Shown: in pieces, positions 1 through 7,043 of the stretch
Numbering within the stretch: the first letter of the stretch is position 1
Layout of the letters: each line of letters begins with the position of its first letter
Source: JBFWRI01 sp050248995
Lineage (GTDB): Bacteria > Pseudomonadota > Alphaproteobacteria > JAIXQD01
Direction: 5' to 3'
Assembly (NCBI GenBank): GCA_050248995.1
Contig: JBFWRI010000036.1
Coordinates: forward strand, 1-12,871
DNA length: 12,871 bases
Program-made: the position numbers and the translations under genes
The notes under the pieces: model-generated
Databases searched by the model: none
Told to the model about the DNA's origin: nothing
The model's input: only the letters and a program-made list of their open reading frames with translations

Positions 1-387
1 GCGACGGAAACCGCTGAAGAAGCGTGCCAACTGTTCATGCACCATCGAATGGTGGGTAATAAGGTAATTGAAATCCTCGTATTGCGGCTTGGTAGGCAGT
101 TCACCGTTCAACAGCAGGTAACAGACTTCTAGAAAGTTGCTATTCTCGGCCAGCTCCTGAATGGGGTAGCCACGATGCAGCAAGACACCTGCGTCACCAT
201 CGATATAGGTGATAGCCGAGTCACAGCTGCCGGTTGATGTATAGCCCGGGTCATAGGTGAAATAACCGGTATCGGTGAAAAGTTTGCGGACATCGATGAC
301 CTTGGGACCGTAGCTGCCCGAAAGCAGGGGGTAGGTATATGTTTTCCCGTTGGTGTTATCGGTAAGTGTTACGGTTTCTTCGGCCAT
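1..387 (-). CDS. gltA: Citrate synthase, N-terminal part (gene runs off the left edge)
   Basis: Citrate synthase condenses oxaloacetate and acetyl-CoA in the first step of the TCA cycle, in the cytoplasm. The 129 codons present begin MAEETVTLT and include DPGYTSTGSCDSAITYIDGD, followed by LLHRGYPIQELAE, LEVCYLLLNGELP and THHSMVHEQL. These are the N-terminal signatures of the proteobacterial hexameric (GltA-type) enzyme. The catalytic His and Asp residues lie in the missing C-terminal part. The ATG at 387 is preceded by an AGGA about 10 bases upstream. The gene is divergent from comEC across a 75-base gap that must hold its promoter. The family assignment is very secure. Regulation cannot be judged beyond a possible -10 element. 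Confidence 0.96.
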   Translation of the reverse strand, partial: MAEETVTLTDNTNGKTYTYPLLSGSYGPKVIDVRKLFTDTGYFTYDPGYTSTGSCDSAITYIDGDAGVLLHRGYPIQELAENSNFLEVCYLLLNGELPTKPQYEDFNYLITHHSMVHEQLARFFSGFRR

Positions 388-420
388 AATAAGCGTCCTG
401 TCTTGTGCTGCACTGCGATA

Positions 421-426
421 ATTGTA
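421..426 (-). promoter_or_regulatory. Possible -10 element for gltA
   Basis: On the minus strand this reads TACAAT, one base from the consensus TATAAT, about 34 bases upstream of the gltA ATG. No convincing -35 hexamer stands at 16-18 bases spacing, so this is a weak prediction based on position and one hexamer. Confidence 0.25.
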
Positions 427-462
427 AGATAAGGAATGTCGGCTTAATAGCCCATTAACATC

Positions 463-2490
463 ATGCTCAATGAAACATCATCGCGATTGCGGAATTATCT
501 GAAGGATGAACTGGAATCAGTTCGCGGCGGCCTGTGGGCACCCGTGTGCCTTGGTATCGGGGTGGCGGCGTATTTCAACATGCCTGGCGTTCCGCATGTC
601 ATTCTTGCCGGAACGATGCTTCTGCTGGCCGTGGCTGGGATGATCCTTCGACAGCGTCGTACTGCACCGCTGGGTGCTGCGGCCCTGTTGCTGCTTTGTG
701 CCGGGTTTCTGGCGGCGCATGTGGAGACAGTATGGCAGGGAACAGCCATGACCACGCGCGATCTTGGCGTAAAAACAGTAACGGCGCTTGTTGAAGATAT
801 TCAGCCAACCGATTCTGGATCAAGGATAATTCTGCGTGATGTTGTGGTTCAGGAATTGCCTGCAAAGGATACGCCGCAGAAAATCCGGCTGAATTATCGC
901 CTGAAAGATCCGCTGCCCCCGGTCGGTGCGCGGGTCCAGTGCGATGCCGCTATCAAACCCATACCGGGCGCGGTTATTCCCGGCGCTTACGACTTCCGCC
1001 GCCATTTCTTTTTTCAAGGGATAGGCGCCACAGGCTTTGTGGTGAAGCCCTGCCAAGTTACCGACCAGCCGGCCACCCGGTCCTTCGGCGTAGCCGTGGC
1101 TGATGCGCGGAACGACCTGCGCATGACCATCCGCGCCAACCTGCAGGGTGATGAAGCCGCTATTGCCGAGGCGCTGATGACCGGCATTCAGGAAGGCATT
1201 ACCGACGAAACCATGCACGCCATGCGGGCGTCGGGGCTGGTGCATATCCTGTCGGTGTCGGGCCTGCATATCGGGTTGGCAGCGGGTATCGTGTTTGTTG
1301 TTCTGCGTGCTTTGCTGGCGCTGTTTCCGTTTATAACCCTGCGTTATCCCATTAAAAAATGGGCGGCTATTTCGGCTCTGCTTTCGGCATGGGCGTATAC
1401 CATTTTTGTCGGCGCGCCTATTCCGGCCGTTCGAGCGTGCCTGATGACATCGCTGATGCTGCTGGCTGTCTTGCTTGACCGGCAGGCGCTCAGCCTGCGT
1501 GTGGTGGCGCTCGCAGCATCGGCGATTCTTCTGTTTAACCCGTCAAGCCTGCTGAACCCAAGTTTCCAGCTGTCTTTTGCCGCTGTCACGGCCATCATCG
1601 CCATGATCGAAGCCAGTGAGCCATGGCGCCGCAGCGTACTGGCCGAACGACCATGGTTTATGCGGGCGCTGTTTTATGTAGCAGGGCTTGCGGTGACATC
1701 ACTTGTGGCCAGTATCGCAACACTGCCGTTCACCTATTACCATTTCCAGCAAATGAACCTGTATGGCGTGGTGGCAAACATGCTGGCCGGCCCGCTGACC
1801 AGCTTCTGGCTGATGCCGCTGGCCATGTTGTCGTTTTTACTGGCGCCAGTGGGTTGGGCCGGGCCGGCGTTGATGTTGCTGGGTGATGGCATCCAGTTGC
1901 TTATCGATATCGCCACGGGTGTCGCTGCGTGGCCTGGGGCTGACTGGTGGGTACCGGCAATGCCGTATGCTGCGCTGACCTGTATCACGCTGGGGGCACT
2001 GTGGTTCATCATCTGGCAGCGGCCGCTGCGTTGGGTCGGAATATCATTGGTGTTGCTTGGTATCTTGCTGACTGTTGTTCATGAACGCCCGTTAGCGCTG
2101 ATCGACGGGCAGGGGCGGTATGTCGTTTTCCGCAAAGATAATTCCGATAATTATGTGCTGATGGCCGGACCGCGCGTGAAGCAGACCAATTTCACGCTGC
2201 AGCAATGGAAGCGTTACCTTGGCGTGCAGGAATTCGTGCTGGCAAAAGACAGTAAACAGTGTGATGGAACCGGCTGTGTTGCCAGCGGCATCGATATTCT
2301 GCGCGATGCAAATGCGTTGGCGGTAAAGTGCCCCGAACGGCTGGTTTTAACGAACGCCCGTGCCGCCCGGAATTGCCCGGCCTTGATTGATTCCAGCGAT
2401 CTTTACTTTGATGGCGCGCATCGTATCGAGATGGATGGCACTACTAATAGTATGCGCAGCGCGGCGGGATACTGGCCATGGCGTCTGTAA
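463..2490 (+). CDS. comEC: ComEC/Rec2-type DNA-uptake channel protein
   Basis: A 675-residue polytopic inner-membrane protein of the ComEC/Rec2 family, the channel thought to pass single-stranded DNA into the cytoplasm during natural transformation. After two N-terminal hydrophobic segments comes a soluble OB-like region (about residues 100-200). The competence domain follows with HILSVSGLHIG at 261-271 and GAPIPAVRACLM at 317-328, both strong family signatures, and then many membrane segments to about 550. The tail (about 550-675) contains CDGTGC and a terminal WPW but no His-rich metallo-beta-lactamase motif. This fits the short alphaproteobacterial form rather than the Bacillus-type three-domain form. 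An in-frame stop at 445 makes ATG 463 the first possible ATG. No good ribosome binding site precedes it. Whether the organism is competent cannot be told from here. Confidence 0.93.
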   Translation: MLNETSSRLRNYLKDELESVRGGLWAPVCLGIGVAAYFNMPGVPHVILAGTMLLLAVAGMILRQRRTAPLGAAALLLLCAGFLAAHVETVWQGTAMTTRDLGVKTVTALVEDIQPTDSGSRIILRDVVVQELPAKDTPQKIRLNYRLKDPLPPVGARVQCDAAIKPIPGAVIPGAYDFRRHFFFQGIGATGFVVKPCQVTDQPATRSFGVAVADARNDLRMTIRANLQGDEAAIAEALMTGIQEGITDETMHAMRASGLVHILSVSGLHIGLAAGIVFVVLRALLALFPFITLRYPIKKWAAISALLSAWAYTIFVGAPIPAVRACLMTSLMLLAVLLDRQALSLRVVALAASAILLFNPSSLLNPSFQLSFAAVTAIIAMIEASEPWRRSVLAERPWFMRALFYVAGLAVTSLVASIATLPFTYYHFQQMNLYGVVANMLAGPLTSFWLMPLAMLSFLLAPVGWAGPALMLLGDGIQLLIDIATGVAAWPGADWWVPAMPYAALTCITLGALWFIIWQRPLRWVGISLVLLGILLTVVHERPLALIDGQGRYVVFRKDNSDNYVLMAGPRVKQTNFTLQQWKRYLGVQEFVLAKDSKQCDGTGCVASGIDILRDANALAVKCPERLVLTNARAARNCPALIDSSDLYFDGAHRIEMDGTTNSMRSAAGYWPWRL

Positions 2491-2559
2491 TTATTTTTAT
2501 TAGTTAATTCAATTACTTTCAAAGACCCATGACATCTTCTGCGGCAGGGAGGTTTGACT

Positions 2560-2829
2560 ATGAAAGATATTCGAAAAGTATTAGTCACAGGTGTCTTTTA
2601 TGCGGCTGCAGGATCAGTGCCTGCATTGATTGCAGTTGATAAGATGACTGACGGTCAGCTGGGCCGTGATGTGCTGGAACAGTTGATTTACCTGAAGCGC
2701 GCTGTAAACCATGAAACAGACCTGCCACCGATCGAGTTTGTGACGCCTGGCACACAGGAACTGGAGCGTGGCCAGTGCACGATGGTCGATACGCCAAACG
2801 GCCCTGTGATGATGTGCGTGCCGGGCTAA
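2560..2829 (+). CDS. Small membrane-anchored or secreted protein, function unknown
   Basis: This encodes 89 residues. ATG 2560 is preceded by AGGGAGG (2546-2552) at 7 bases spacing, the best ribosome binding site in this part of the window, which favours it over the TTG six bases upstream. The N-terminus MKDIRKVLVTGVFYAAAG is basic then hydrophobic (to about residue 26), as in a signal anchor or uncleaved signal peptide. The rest is soluble and ends with two cysteines (C73 and C86) in a Gly/Pro-rich tail, which could form a disulphide outside the cytoplasm. I do not recognise the family. It is the first of three similarly sized genes in a row on this strand, 69 bases after comEC, and could be read through from it. 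Confidence 0.72.
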   Translation: MKDIRKVLVTGVFYAAAGSVPALIAVDKMTDGQLGRDVLEQLIYLKRAVNHETDLPPIEFVTPGTQELERGQCTMVDTPNGPVMMCVPG

Positions 2830-2917
2830 TACGACAGGAAATTGCTGCTTTAACTGTTGAACTGTATTGGCGAACGGGTCTTTAATCCGTCCATATTACA
2901 CGGAATAGGGGCGCAGA

Positions 2918-3217
2918 ATGAAAACAAGCACGAAGTTTTGGATTGCTGCCGGTGGCCTGTCGGCGATTTCCCTTATAATTCTTGTCGGCGGTAGCCTCGC
3001 TGAGGAAAAGCGCCAAACGGATGCGTTTTACGAAGCCATGGGCCGTGAGAATACGCGCGCCATACAGGATGATCTGGCCGCTGCAGATTACGAGCCACCG
3101 CCGCAGGGAGCCACCTATTATGAGGCTCCGATTATCGATGATTTTGCAGGTGAAGGCGCTGAGCGACCCGAGCCAAGCGAACACATTCCCGGCCGCAATA
3201 TCCCCGAATACGATTAG
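2918..3217 (+). CDS. Small single-pass or secreted acidic protein, function unknown
   Basis: This encodes 99 residues. ATG 2918 follows a G-rich AGGGGCG about 6-7 bases upstream. The N-terminus has a charged start (MKTSTK) and a hydrophobic stretch at about residues 8-28, a signal anchor or signal peptide. The remaining 70 residues are strongly acidic and proline-rich (EPPPQG, IIDDFAGEG, ERPEPSE) and look disordered. No catalytic motif is visible and I do not recognise the family. The gene sits between two other small N-terminally hydrophobic proteins with gaps of 88 and 98 bases, so each may have its own translation signal within one transcript. Confidence 0.65.
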   Translation: MKTSTKFWIAAGGLSAISLIILVGGSLAEEKRQTDAFYEAMGRENTRAIQDDLAAADYEPPPQGATYYEAPIIDDFAGEGAERPEPSEHIPGRNIPEYD

Positions 3218-3315
3218 TTTTTAGCTCTTAAAGTGGCAGAAACTAATTACCCGCTTGCCTTTTTGGCATGAATTACCATATTTTCCTGACTTCAGAGAAA
3301 AGACGGAGAGACGAG

Positions 3316-3567
3316 ATGGCAAATAGAGGTATGGCAGTTTCAGCCGCATTGATTGCTTTGGTGACCGCCCAAGGCGGCAGTGCCCAGTCTGTTTTGCTGA
3401 CCAAGGAAGCAAACGTTGCCACTGCAACCTCGTTGCCAACCGAGGAGCGTGCCACGCCTGAGCGTCGTCCCGAGCAGCAAGAGCCTGAGATGACACGGGA
3501 AGGGGTTGTGGCACTTGTGGCGATAATGGCCGCTGCATGCGCAGAAGCCCCATATCGCTGCCAATAA
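3316..3567 (+). CDS. Small secreted protein with signal peptide, function unknown
   Basis: This encodes 83 residues from ATG 3316, which is preceded by GGAGAG (3305-3310) at 5 bases spacing. A longer in-frame start at 3268 lacks such a site and would spoil the signal peptide. Residues 1-24 (MANRGMAVSAALIALVTAQG) form a typical Sec signal with a possible cleavage around SAQ/S. The mature part is low in complexity: a Glu/Arg/Pro-rich linker (about 43-60), then a short hydrophobic helix (VVALVAIMAAAC) and a tail with two cysteines. The function is unknown. The gene converges with lexA, with only 14 bases between the two stop codons and no clear terminator hairpin between them. Confidence 0.62.
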   Translation: MANRGMAVSAALIALVTAQGGSAQSVLLTKEANVATATSLPTEERATPERRPEQQEPEMTREGVVALVAIMAAACAEAPYRCQ

Positions 3568-3581
3568 GCTAATTCTGTATT

Positions 3582-4223
3582 TTAGTACTGCCGCAGCAGG
3601 CTGACCAGCTTGCCTTGAATCTGCACGCGCCGTGCATCGTAAACCTGTGGCGCATAATTACTGTTGGCTGATTCCAGCACAATCTGTTTGCCGCGTTTTT
3701 GCAGGCGCTTCAGCGTGGCGGTTTCATCGTCAATCAAGGCCACAACGATCTGGCCATTATCGGCCTGCTGCGTGCGGCGGATCAGCACCGTGTCACCGTC
3801 CATGATGCCGGCTTCAATCATCGAATCGCCGGCGACTTCCAGTGCGTAATGGTCGCCACCCCGGCCAAGCATATTGGCAGGTACTTCAACCTCATCACGC
3901 GGGTTCTGCAGGGCTTCAATCGGCAGGCCGGCGGCGATGCGCCCACACAGGGGCAGCGAAACCATGCCTTCCGGCACATGCTTGATGGCAACCTTGGGCT
4001 GTACCGCCGCGACCGGCAGTTTGCGGATTTCAATGGCGCGGGCGCGGTTTTCAAGCCGGCGGATAAACCCGCGTTCTTCCAGCGCAGTAATCAGACGGTG
4101 GATACCCGATTTCGACTTAAGGTCCAGCGCCTCGCGCATTTCGTCGAACGATGGGCAAACGCCGGTTTCTTCCAGGCGTTTTTGAAGGAATTCGAGCAGT
4201 TGTTGCTGTTGATTCGTAAGCAT
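3582..4223 (-). CDS. lexA: LexA, SOS-response repressor and self-cleaving protease
   Basis: The 213-residue repressor of the SOS regulon; RecA filaments trigger its self-cleavage after DNA damage. The N-terminal winged helix-turn-helix carries PSFDEMREALDLKSKSGIHR (24-43), nearly identical to other alphaproteobacterial LexA proteins. The cleavage bond is Ala98-Gly99 in GRIAAGLP. The catalytic dyad is Ser134 (in GDSM) and Lys172 (in TLKRL). All are intact, so the protein should be functional. I chose the ATG at 4223 because MLTNQQQQLLEF matches the usual LexA start; an in-frame ATG at 4235 would add MVCS and overlap the operator. The gene lies 41 bases after the TrpD-like gene on the same strand and may be co-transcribed with it as well as having its own promoter. 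Confidence 0.97.
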   Translation of the reverse strand: MLTNQQQQLLEFLQKRLEETGVCPSFDEMREALDLKSKSGIHRLITALEERGFIRRLENRARAIEIRKLPVAAVQPKVAIKHVPEGMVSLPLCGRIAAGLPIEALQNPRDEVEVPANMLGRGGDHYALEVAGDSMIEAGIMDGDTVLIRRTQQADNGQIVVALIDDETATLKRLQKRGKQIVLESANSNYAPQVYDARRVQIQGKLVSLLRQY

Positions 4224-4224
4224 A

Positions 4225-4239
4225 GAACATACCATGAAC
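4225..4239 (-). promoter_or_regulatory. LexA operator (SOS box), GTTC-N7-GTTC
   Basis: The minus strand reads GTTCATGGTATGTTC, an exact direct repeat GTTC-N7-GTTC, which is the known alphaproteobacterial LexA box. It ends one base before the lexA ATG, so bound LexA would block its own expression (autoregulation). It is the only such box I found in the window. Its closeness to the start codon suggests a very short or absent leader, and no Shine-Dalgarno sequence is seen there. Confidence 0.88.
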
Positions 4240-4264
4240 GAATCTGTAGCTTTTGTAAAGAGGG

Positions 4265-5263
4265 TCAGGCCGCCTTGCGGCTGATCAGGGCGAATACGCC
4301 AGCCAGTTGACCCTCGGTGACGGTATCGCGGGCTTTCTTGATGGCGTCCGGCAGCTGGATATCGGCACTAGCGGCATAGATACCAAGTGCAGCAGCCCAG
4401 ATAATCGGCTGGTTCAGCGGCGTGTCGCGTCCGTCGATCATGGCGCGCAGCCATGAAACCTGTTTTTCAGAATCGGCCGATGCCACGACCTTGCTATTAC
4501 TGAAATCAAAACCGTAATCGGCCGGCTGAATTTCATTCTGCGTAATAGTGGCCCGCGACTGGTCGATCAGCGTAATCTTACCTGCCTGGGCACCGAATGA
4601 TGCGAACGGGCAGGTACCGTCTTCGGTTGTCAGTACAACGGCACGCTGCGTGCGCAGGCGACGTAAGGCCTGTGCCAGTGGCATAGCCGCGGTTGCAGGG
4701 TTCACGCCGACGACCATTGATTTCAGCGCGACAGGGTGCGTTAGCGGTATCAGGCGCTCAAACACCGTCGGGATAGGCAATGATTGTTGGTGGGCGCGAA
4801 TACTGCGCAGCATCTCTGTGTAATCGGCTGCATCAATCAAGGCAAATCCGCGTTCGGCAAGATTAGTGGCGGCAGGTTCAGGGCCGGGCGCCGTCTGAAG
4901 GCCGAGACCAGAGGCAATGCCGCGAATATCCGAGGTCAGCAATTTGGCAATCGTGATGCCAGCTGTCGCCAGCGTCAGTGCCGCACCAAGAATAACAGCC
5001 GGCGATGTGTTGGTTGTGCCGCAGCTGAGGATATCCGAGCAGGGGACGCTGACGGGCAGGATTGTTGTGCGCTTGTGAATATTCAAGGCCATGCCCACAA
5101 GTTCTTCCGTGGTTTCACCGCGCATGGCCAGCGCCATGAGAAAGGCGCCCGATGACGGTGTTCCCATTTCCTGCTGCATCAGAATTTCGCATGCGGCAGC
5201 GGCTTCGGATTCGGCCAGCGCCTTTCCGGTGTGTATTTTCTGCAGGTAAAAATTAAGCGACAT
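4265..5263 (-). CDS. TrpD-family protein with degenerate active site
   Basis: This encodes 332 residues, the normal length for anthranilate phosphoribosyltransferase (TrpD). The N-terminal helical domain is clear (GKALAESEAAAACEILMQQE, then FLMALAMRGETTEELVGMAL at 41-60), and the alpha/beta domain follows the family pattern to the end. The active-site motifs are gone. The PRPP-binding GTGGD loop is SCGTTNTSP (80-88), the KHGN motif is KLLTSD (107-112), and the metal-binding Asp-Glu motif is replaced around TEDGTCPFASF (203-213). NxLGPLxNP survives only as FERLIPLTHP (158-167). It is therefore unlikely to make phosphoribosyl-anthranilate. The frame is intact with no internal stop, so it is probably expressed, with another role or an early stage of decay. 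It lies just upstream of lexA, where alphaproteobacteria often keep trp and mo genes. A remote alternative is a YbiB/TrpD2-like protein. Confidence 0.82.
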   Translation of the reverse strand: MSLNFYLQKIHTGKALAESEAAAACEILMQQEMGTPSSGAFLMALAMRGETTEELVGMALNIHKRTTILPVSVPCSDILSCGTTNTSPAVILGAALTLATAGITIAKLLTSDIRGIASGLGLQTAPGPEPAATNLAERGFALIDAADYTEMLRSIRAHQQSLPIPTVFERLIPLTHPVALKSMVVGVNPATAAMPLAQALRRLRTQRAVVLTTEDGTCPFASFGAQAGKITLIDQSRATITQNEIQPADYGFDFSNSKVVASADSEKQVSWLRAMIDGRDTPLNQPIIWAAALGIYAASADIQLPDAIKKARDTVTEGQLAGVFALISRKAA

Positions 5264-5288
5264 AATTGGTGACGCCTTTCAAATCTGC

Positions 5289-5301
5289 CGCTAGTTTAGC
5301 G
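5289..5301. repeat. Short perfect inverted repeat before the deacetylase gene
   Basis: CGCTA-GTT-TAGCG is a 5-base inverted repeat with a 3-base loop in the 46-base gap between the divergent TrpD-like and YibQ-type genes, ending 8 bases before the ATG at 5310. It could be a small operator or an mRNA hairpin over the ribosome binding region. It is short enough to be chance. Confidence 0.25.
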
Positions 5302-5309
5302 CATATCTT

Positions 5310-6221
5310 ATGGCACACCAGCCCTCAAAACCGCCCGTTTTACTTGTTTCGCTAGCATTAGCGCTGCTGCTGGCGTTGCTTGGTTATGCGTTTCAAGCGC
5401 ACTTTTTTGTGCCGCCGGTCACCCCACCGGAAACAAGTGTAACGATACAGCCGCCTGCTTTGCTGCATCCTGATCAAATGTTGCCCGACGTCGTTTATGA
5501 ACAGGAGCCGCCACCACTGCCCGTACCGGCGCCTGTACCATTGGTACGCAAGGAAGGCGAGCCAGCGCGCATTGCCGTGATTATCGATGACGTGGGTATA
5601 TCGCGCCAGCAGGTGGCCCCGTTATTTGACTTGCCGCAAAAGGTAACGCTGGCTTTCCTGCCTTACGGCCACGCAACCCCCGCGATGTCACAGCAGGCCG
5701 CCGATGCGGGTTATGAAGTGATGCTGCATCTGCCGATGCAACCGGCGGGCGATGCCAACCCGGGGCCTGACGCGCTGACAGTCGGCCTTGACGAGGCGGA
5801 CGTCCAGCAACGGCTGCAGGCCGCTCTGGCCAAGGTGCCGGCGGCCGTGGGCGTCAATAACCACATGGGCAGTGCGGCTACATCAGATGTGATGCTGATG
5901 CAGCATTTCATGCTGGCCCTGAAGCCGACGGGTAAATTTTTTATCGATTCCTTCACAACCGCCGACAGCGTGGCCTATGCCTCGGCGCAGGCGCAGGGGA
6001 TTCCCACACGTCGGCGCGATGTTTTTCTTGATAATAACCCATCCGAGGAAGCGATTGAGCGGCAATTGGCACAGGCCGAGCGGCTGGCTGAGCGCCATGG
6101 TAGCACCATAGTTATCGGTCATCCTTATTCCAGCACTATCGCGGTTCTTACGCGATGGCTGCCGGCACTTGAAAGCCGCGGCATAAAGGTTGTAAAAGTA
6201 AGCGAATTGTTGGGAAGCTGA
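5310..6221 (+). CDS. Divergent polysaccharide deacetylase family protein (YibQ-like)
   Basis: A 303-residue protein of the divergent polysaccharide deacetylase family (DUF610/YibQ), with a barrel related to NodB-type deacetylases. An N-terminal membrane anchor (about 10-32) is followed by a proline-rich linker (about 35-80, including EPPPLPVPAPVP) that probably spans the periplasm. The domain starts at IAVIIDDVG (88-96) with the paired Asp, and continues with HLPMQP (140-145), GVNNHMGS (171-178), FFIDS (200-204) and GHPY (260-263). These correspond to the metal-site and substrate motifs of the fold. The enzyme probably faces the periplasm and acts on envelope glycan; the substrate is not established. 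ATG 5310 has a weak ribosome binding site. Its stop is one base from the next start, so the two genes form an operon. Confidence 0.88.
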   Translation: MAHQPSKPPVLLVSLALALLLALLGYAFQAHFFVPPVTPPETSVTIQPPALLHPDQMLPDVVYEQEPPPLPVPAPVPLVRKEGEPARIAVIIDDVGISRQQVAPLFDLPQKVTLAFLPYGHATPAMSQQAADAGYEVMLHLPMQPAGDANPGPDALTVGLDEADVQQRLQAALAKVPAAVGVNNHMGSAATSDVMLMQHFMLALKPTGKFFIDSFTTADSVAYASAQAQGIPTRRRDVFLDNNPSEEAIERQLAQAERLAERHGSTIVIGHPYSSTIAVLTRWLPALESRGIKVVKVSELLGS

Positions 6222-6222
6222 T

Positions 6223-6813
6223 ATGTCCAAGTGTGAATTTTGCCTGTGCATGAATTCGGAAATAAGCGTCCGCATGGTGTTGCTGAATAACCCGCTGACG
6301 ATTAAGGTTCTGCGCGCCGTGCATGGCCTGGGCTTGCCGGACTGGGCGATTGGCGCAGGTTTCGTGCGTAACCAGGTGTGGGATTACCAGCACCAGCGCA
6401 AACCTAATGAGAAGTTCAATGATGTTGATGTCGTGTACTTCGACCCACAGAATACTAGTACAGAAGTTGAAGCGGCGGCCGAGAAAAAACTGAAAGAACT
6501 GTTCCCTGACATCAGTTGGGAAGTGCGTAACCAGGCACGCATGCATGATTATAACCGGTGCGACCCCTACACAAGCACCGCTGATGGGTTGGCCCACTGG
6601 ACAGAAACCGTAACGGCACTGGGTATTACGATGGATGACAATAATAACGTCAGGATTATTGCGCCGCATGGCTATGACGACCTTGCTAACATGATCATTC
6701 GCCCAACGCCTTATTTTCTGCAGCATGACCCGGAGCGGGTACTGCAGCGGGTCAGGGAAAAGCAGTGGCTTGAAAAGTGGCCGAACCTGACACTTGTTAT
6801 GGAAAGCGCCTAA
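6223..6813 (+). CDS. Nucleotidyltransferase-family protein (NTP_transf_6/DUF925 type)
   Basis: This encodes 196 residues. It matches my recollection of the uncharacterised nucleotidyltransferase-fold family pfam06042: LPDWAIGAGFVRNQVWDY (38-54), then NDVDVVYFD (66-74) with the D-x-D pair expected to bind metal, then RNQARMHDYN (102-111) and STADGLAHWTETVTALGI (118-135). The substrate and product are unknown in the family. ATG 6223 begins one base after the upstream stop, with GGGAAG as a plausible ribosome binding site, so it is probably translationally coupled to the deacetylase gene. This start gives a Cys-rich N-terminus (MSKCEFCLC). The in-frame ATG at 6274 would remove it and also leave a complete domain, so the exact start is uncertain. 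Confidence 0.82.
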   Translation: MSKCEFCLCMNSEISVRMVLLNNPLTIKVLRAVHGLGLPDWAIGAGFVRNQVWDYQHQRKPNEKFNDVDVVYFDPQNTSTEVEAAAEKKLKELFPDISWEVRNQARMHDYNRCDPYTSTADGLAHWTETVTALGITMDDNNNVRIIAPHGYDDLANMIIRPTPYFLQHDPERVLQRVREKQWLEKWPNLTLVMESA

Positions 6814-6845
6814 TCCGCAGCTATATCGTTTAATAGGAGATCAAA

Positions 6846-7043
6846 ATGAGCACATATAAAGTTTCAGGCATGGACTGTCAGGGCTGCGTGAAGTCGCTGA
6901 CACGCGGCATCAAGGGTTTGGCACCCGATGCCGATGTTCAGGTGGAACTGGAAACCGGCCGCGTGACGACAACGGCCACGGCCGAACAGGTGGCCGAAGC
7001 CGCGAAGCAGTCCGGCTTCACGTTTGAAGGCGTAGCGGCCTAG
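6846..7043 (+). CDS. CopZ-like heavy-metal-associated (HMA) domain protein
   Basis: A 65-residue single HMA domain with the metal-binding motif GMDCQGC (8-14), in which C11 and C14 would hold Cu(I) or a similar soft metal. The fold pattern (YKVSGMDC, VELETGRVTT, AAKQSGF) matches cytosolic copper chaperones. ATG 6846 is preceded by AGGAG at good spacing. No copper ATPase or CueR-like regulator lies in the window, so the partner is unknown. The gene is 32 bases downstream of the nucleotidyltransferase gene and converges on the BtpA-family gene; the two stop codons share the palindrome CTAG. Confidence 0.92.
   Translation: MSTYKVSGMDCQGCVKSLTRGIKGLAPDADVQVELETGRVTTTATAEQVAEAAKQSGFTFEGVAA

Noticed and set aside
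820..1269. 149-codon minus-strand open frame inside comEC
   Set aside because: It is antisense to a well supported ComEC coding region and its composition looks random.
2859..2875. GAAC and GAAC repeat resembling a second LexA box
   Set aside because: The spacer is 9 bases, not the 7 required for the GTTC-N7-GTTC type.
4224..4235. Longer LexA with start at 4235 (adds MVCS)
   Set aside because: The start would lie inside the LexA operator, and known LexA proteins begin with the MLT-type sequence at 4223.
3699..4310. 203-codon plus-strand open frame opposite lexA
   Set aside because: It is the antisense shadow of lexA, with no domain and no ribosome binding site.
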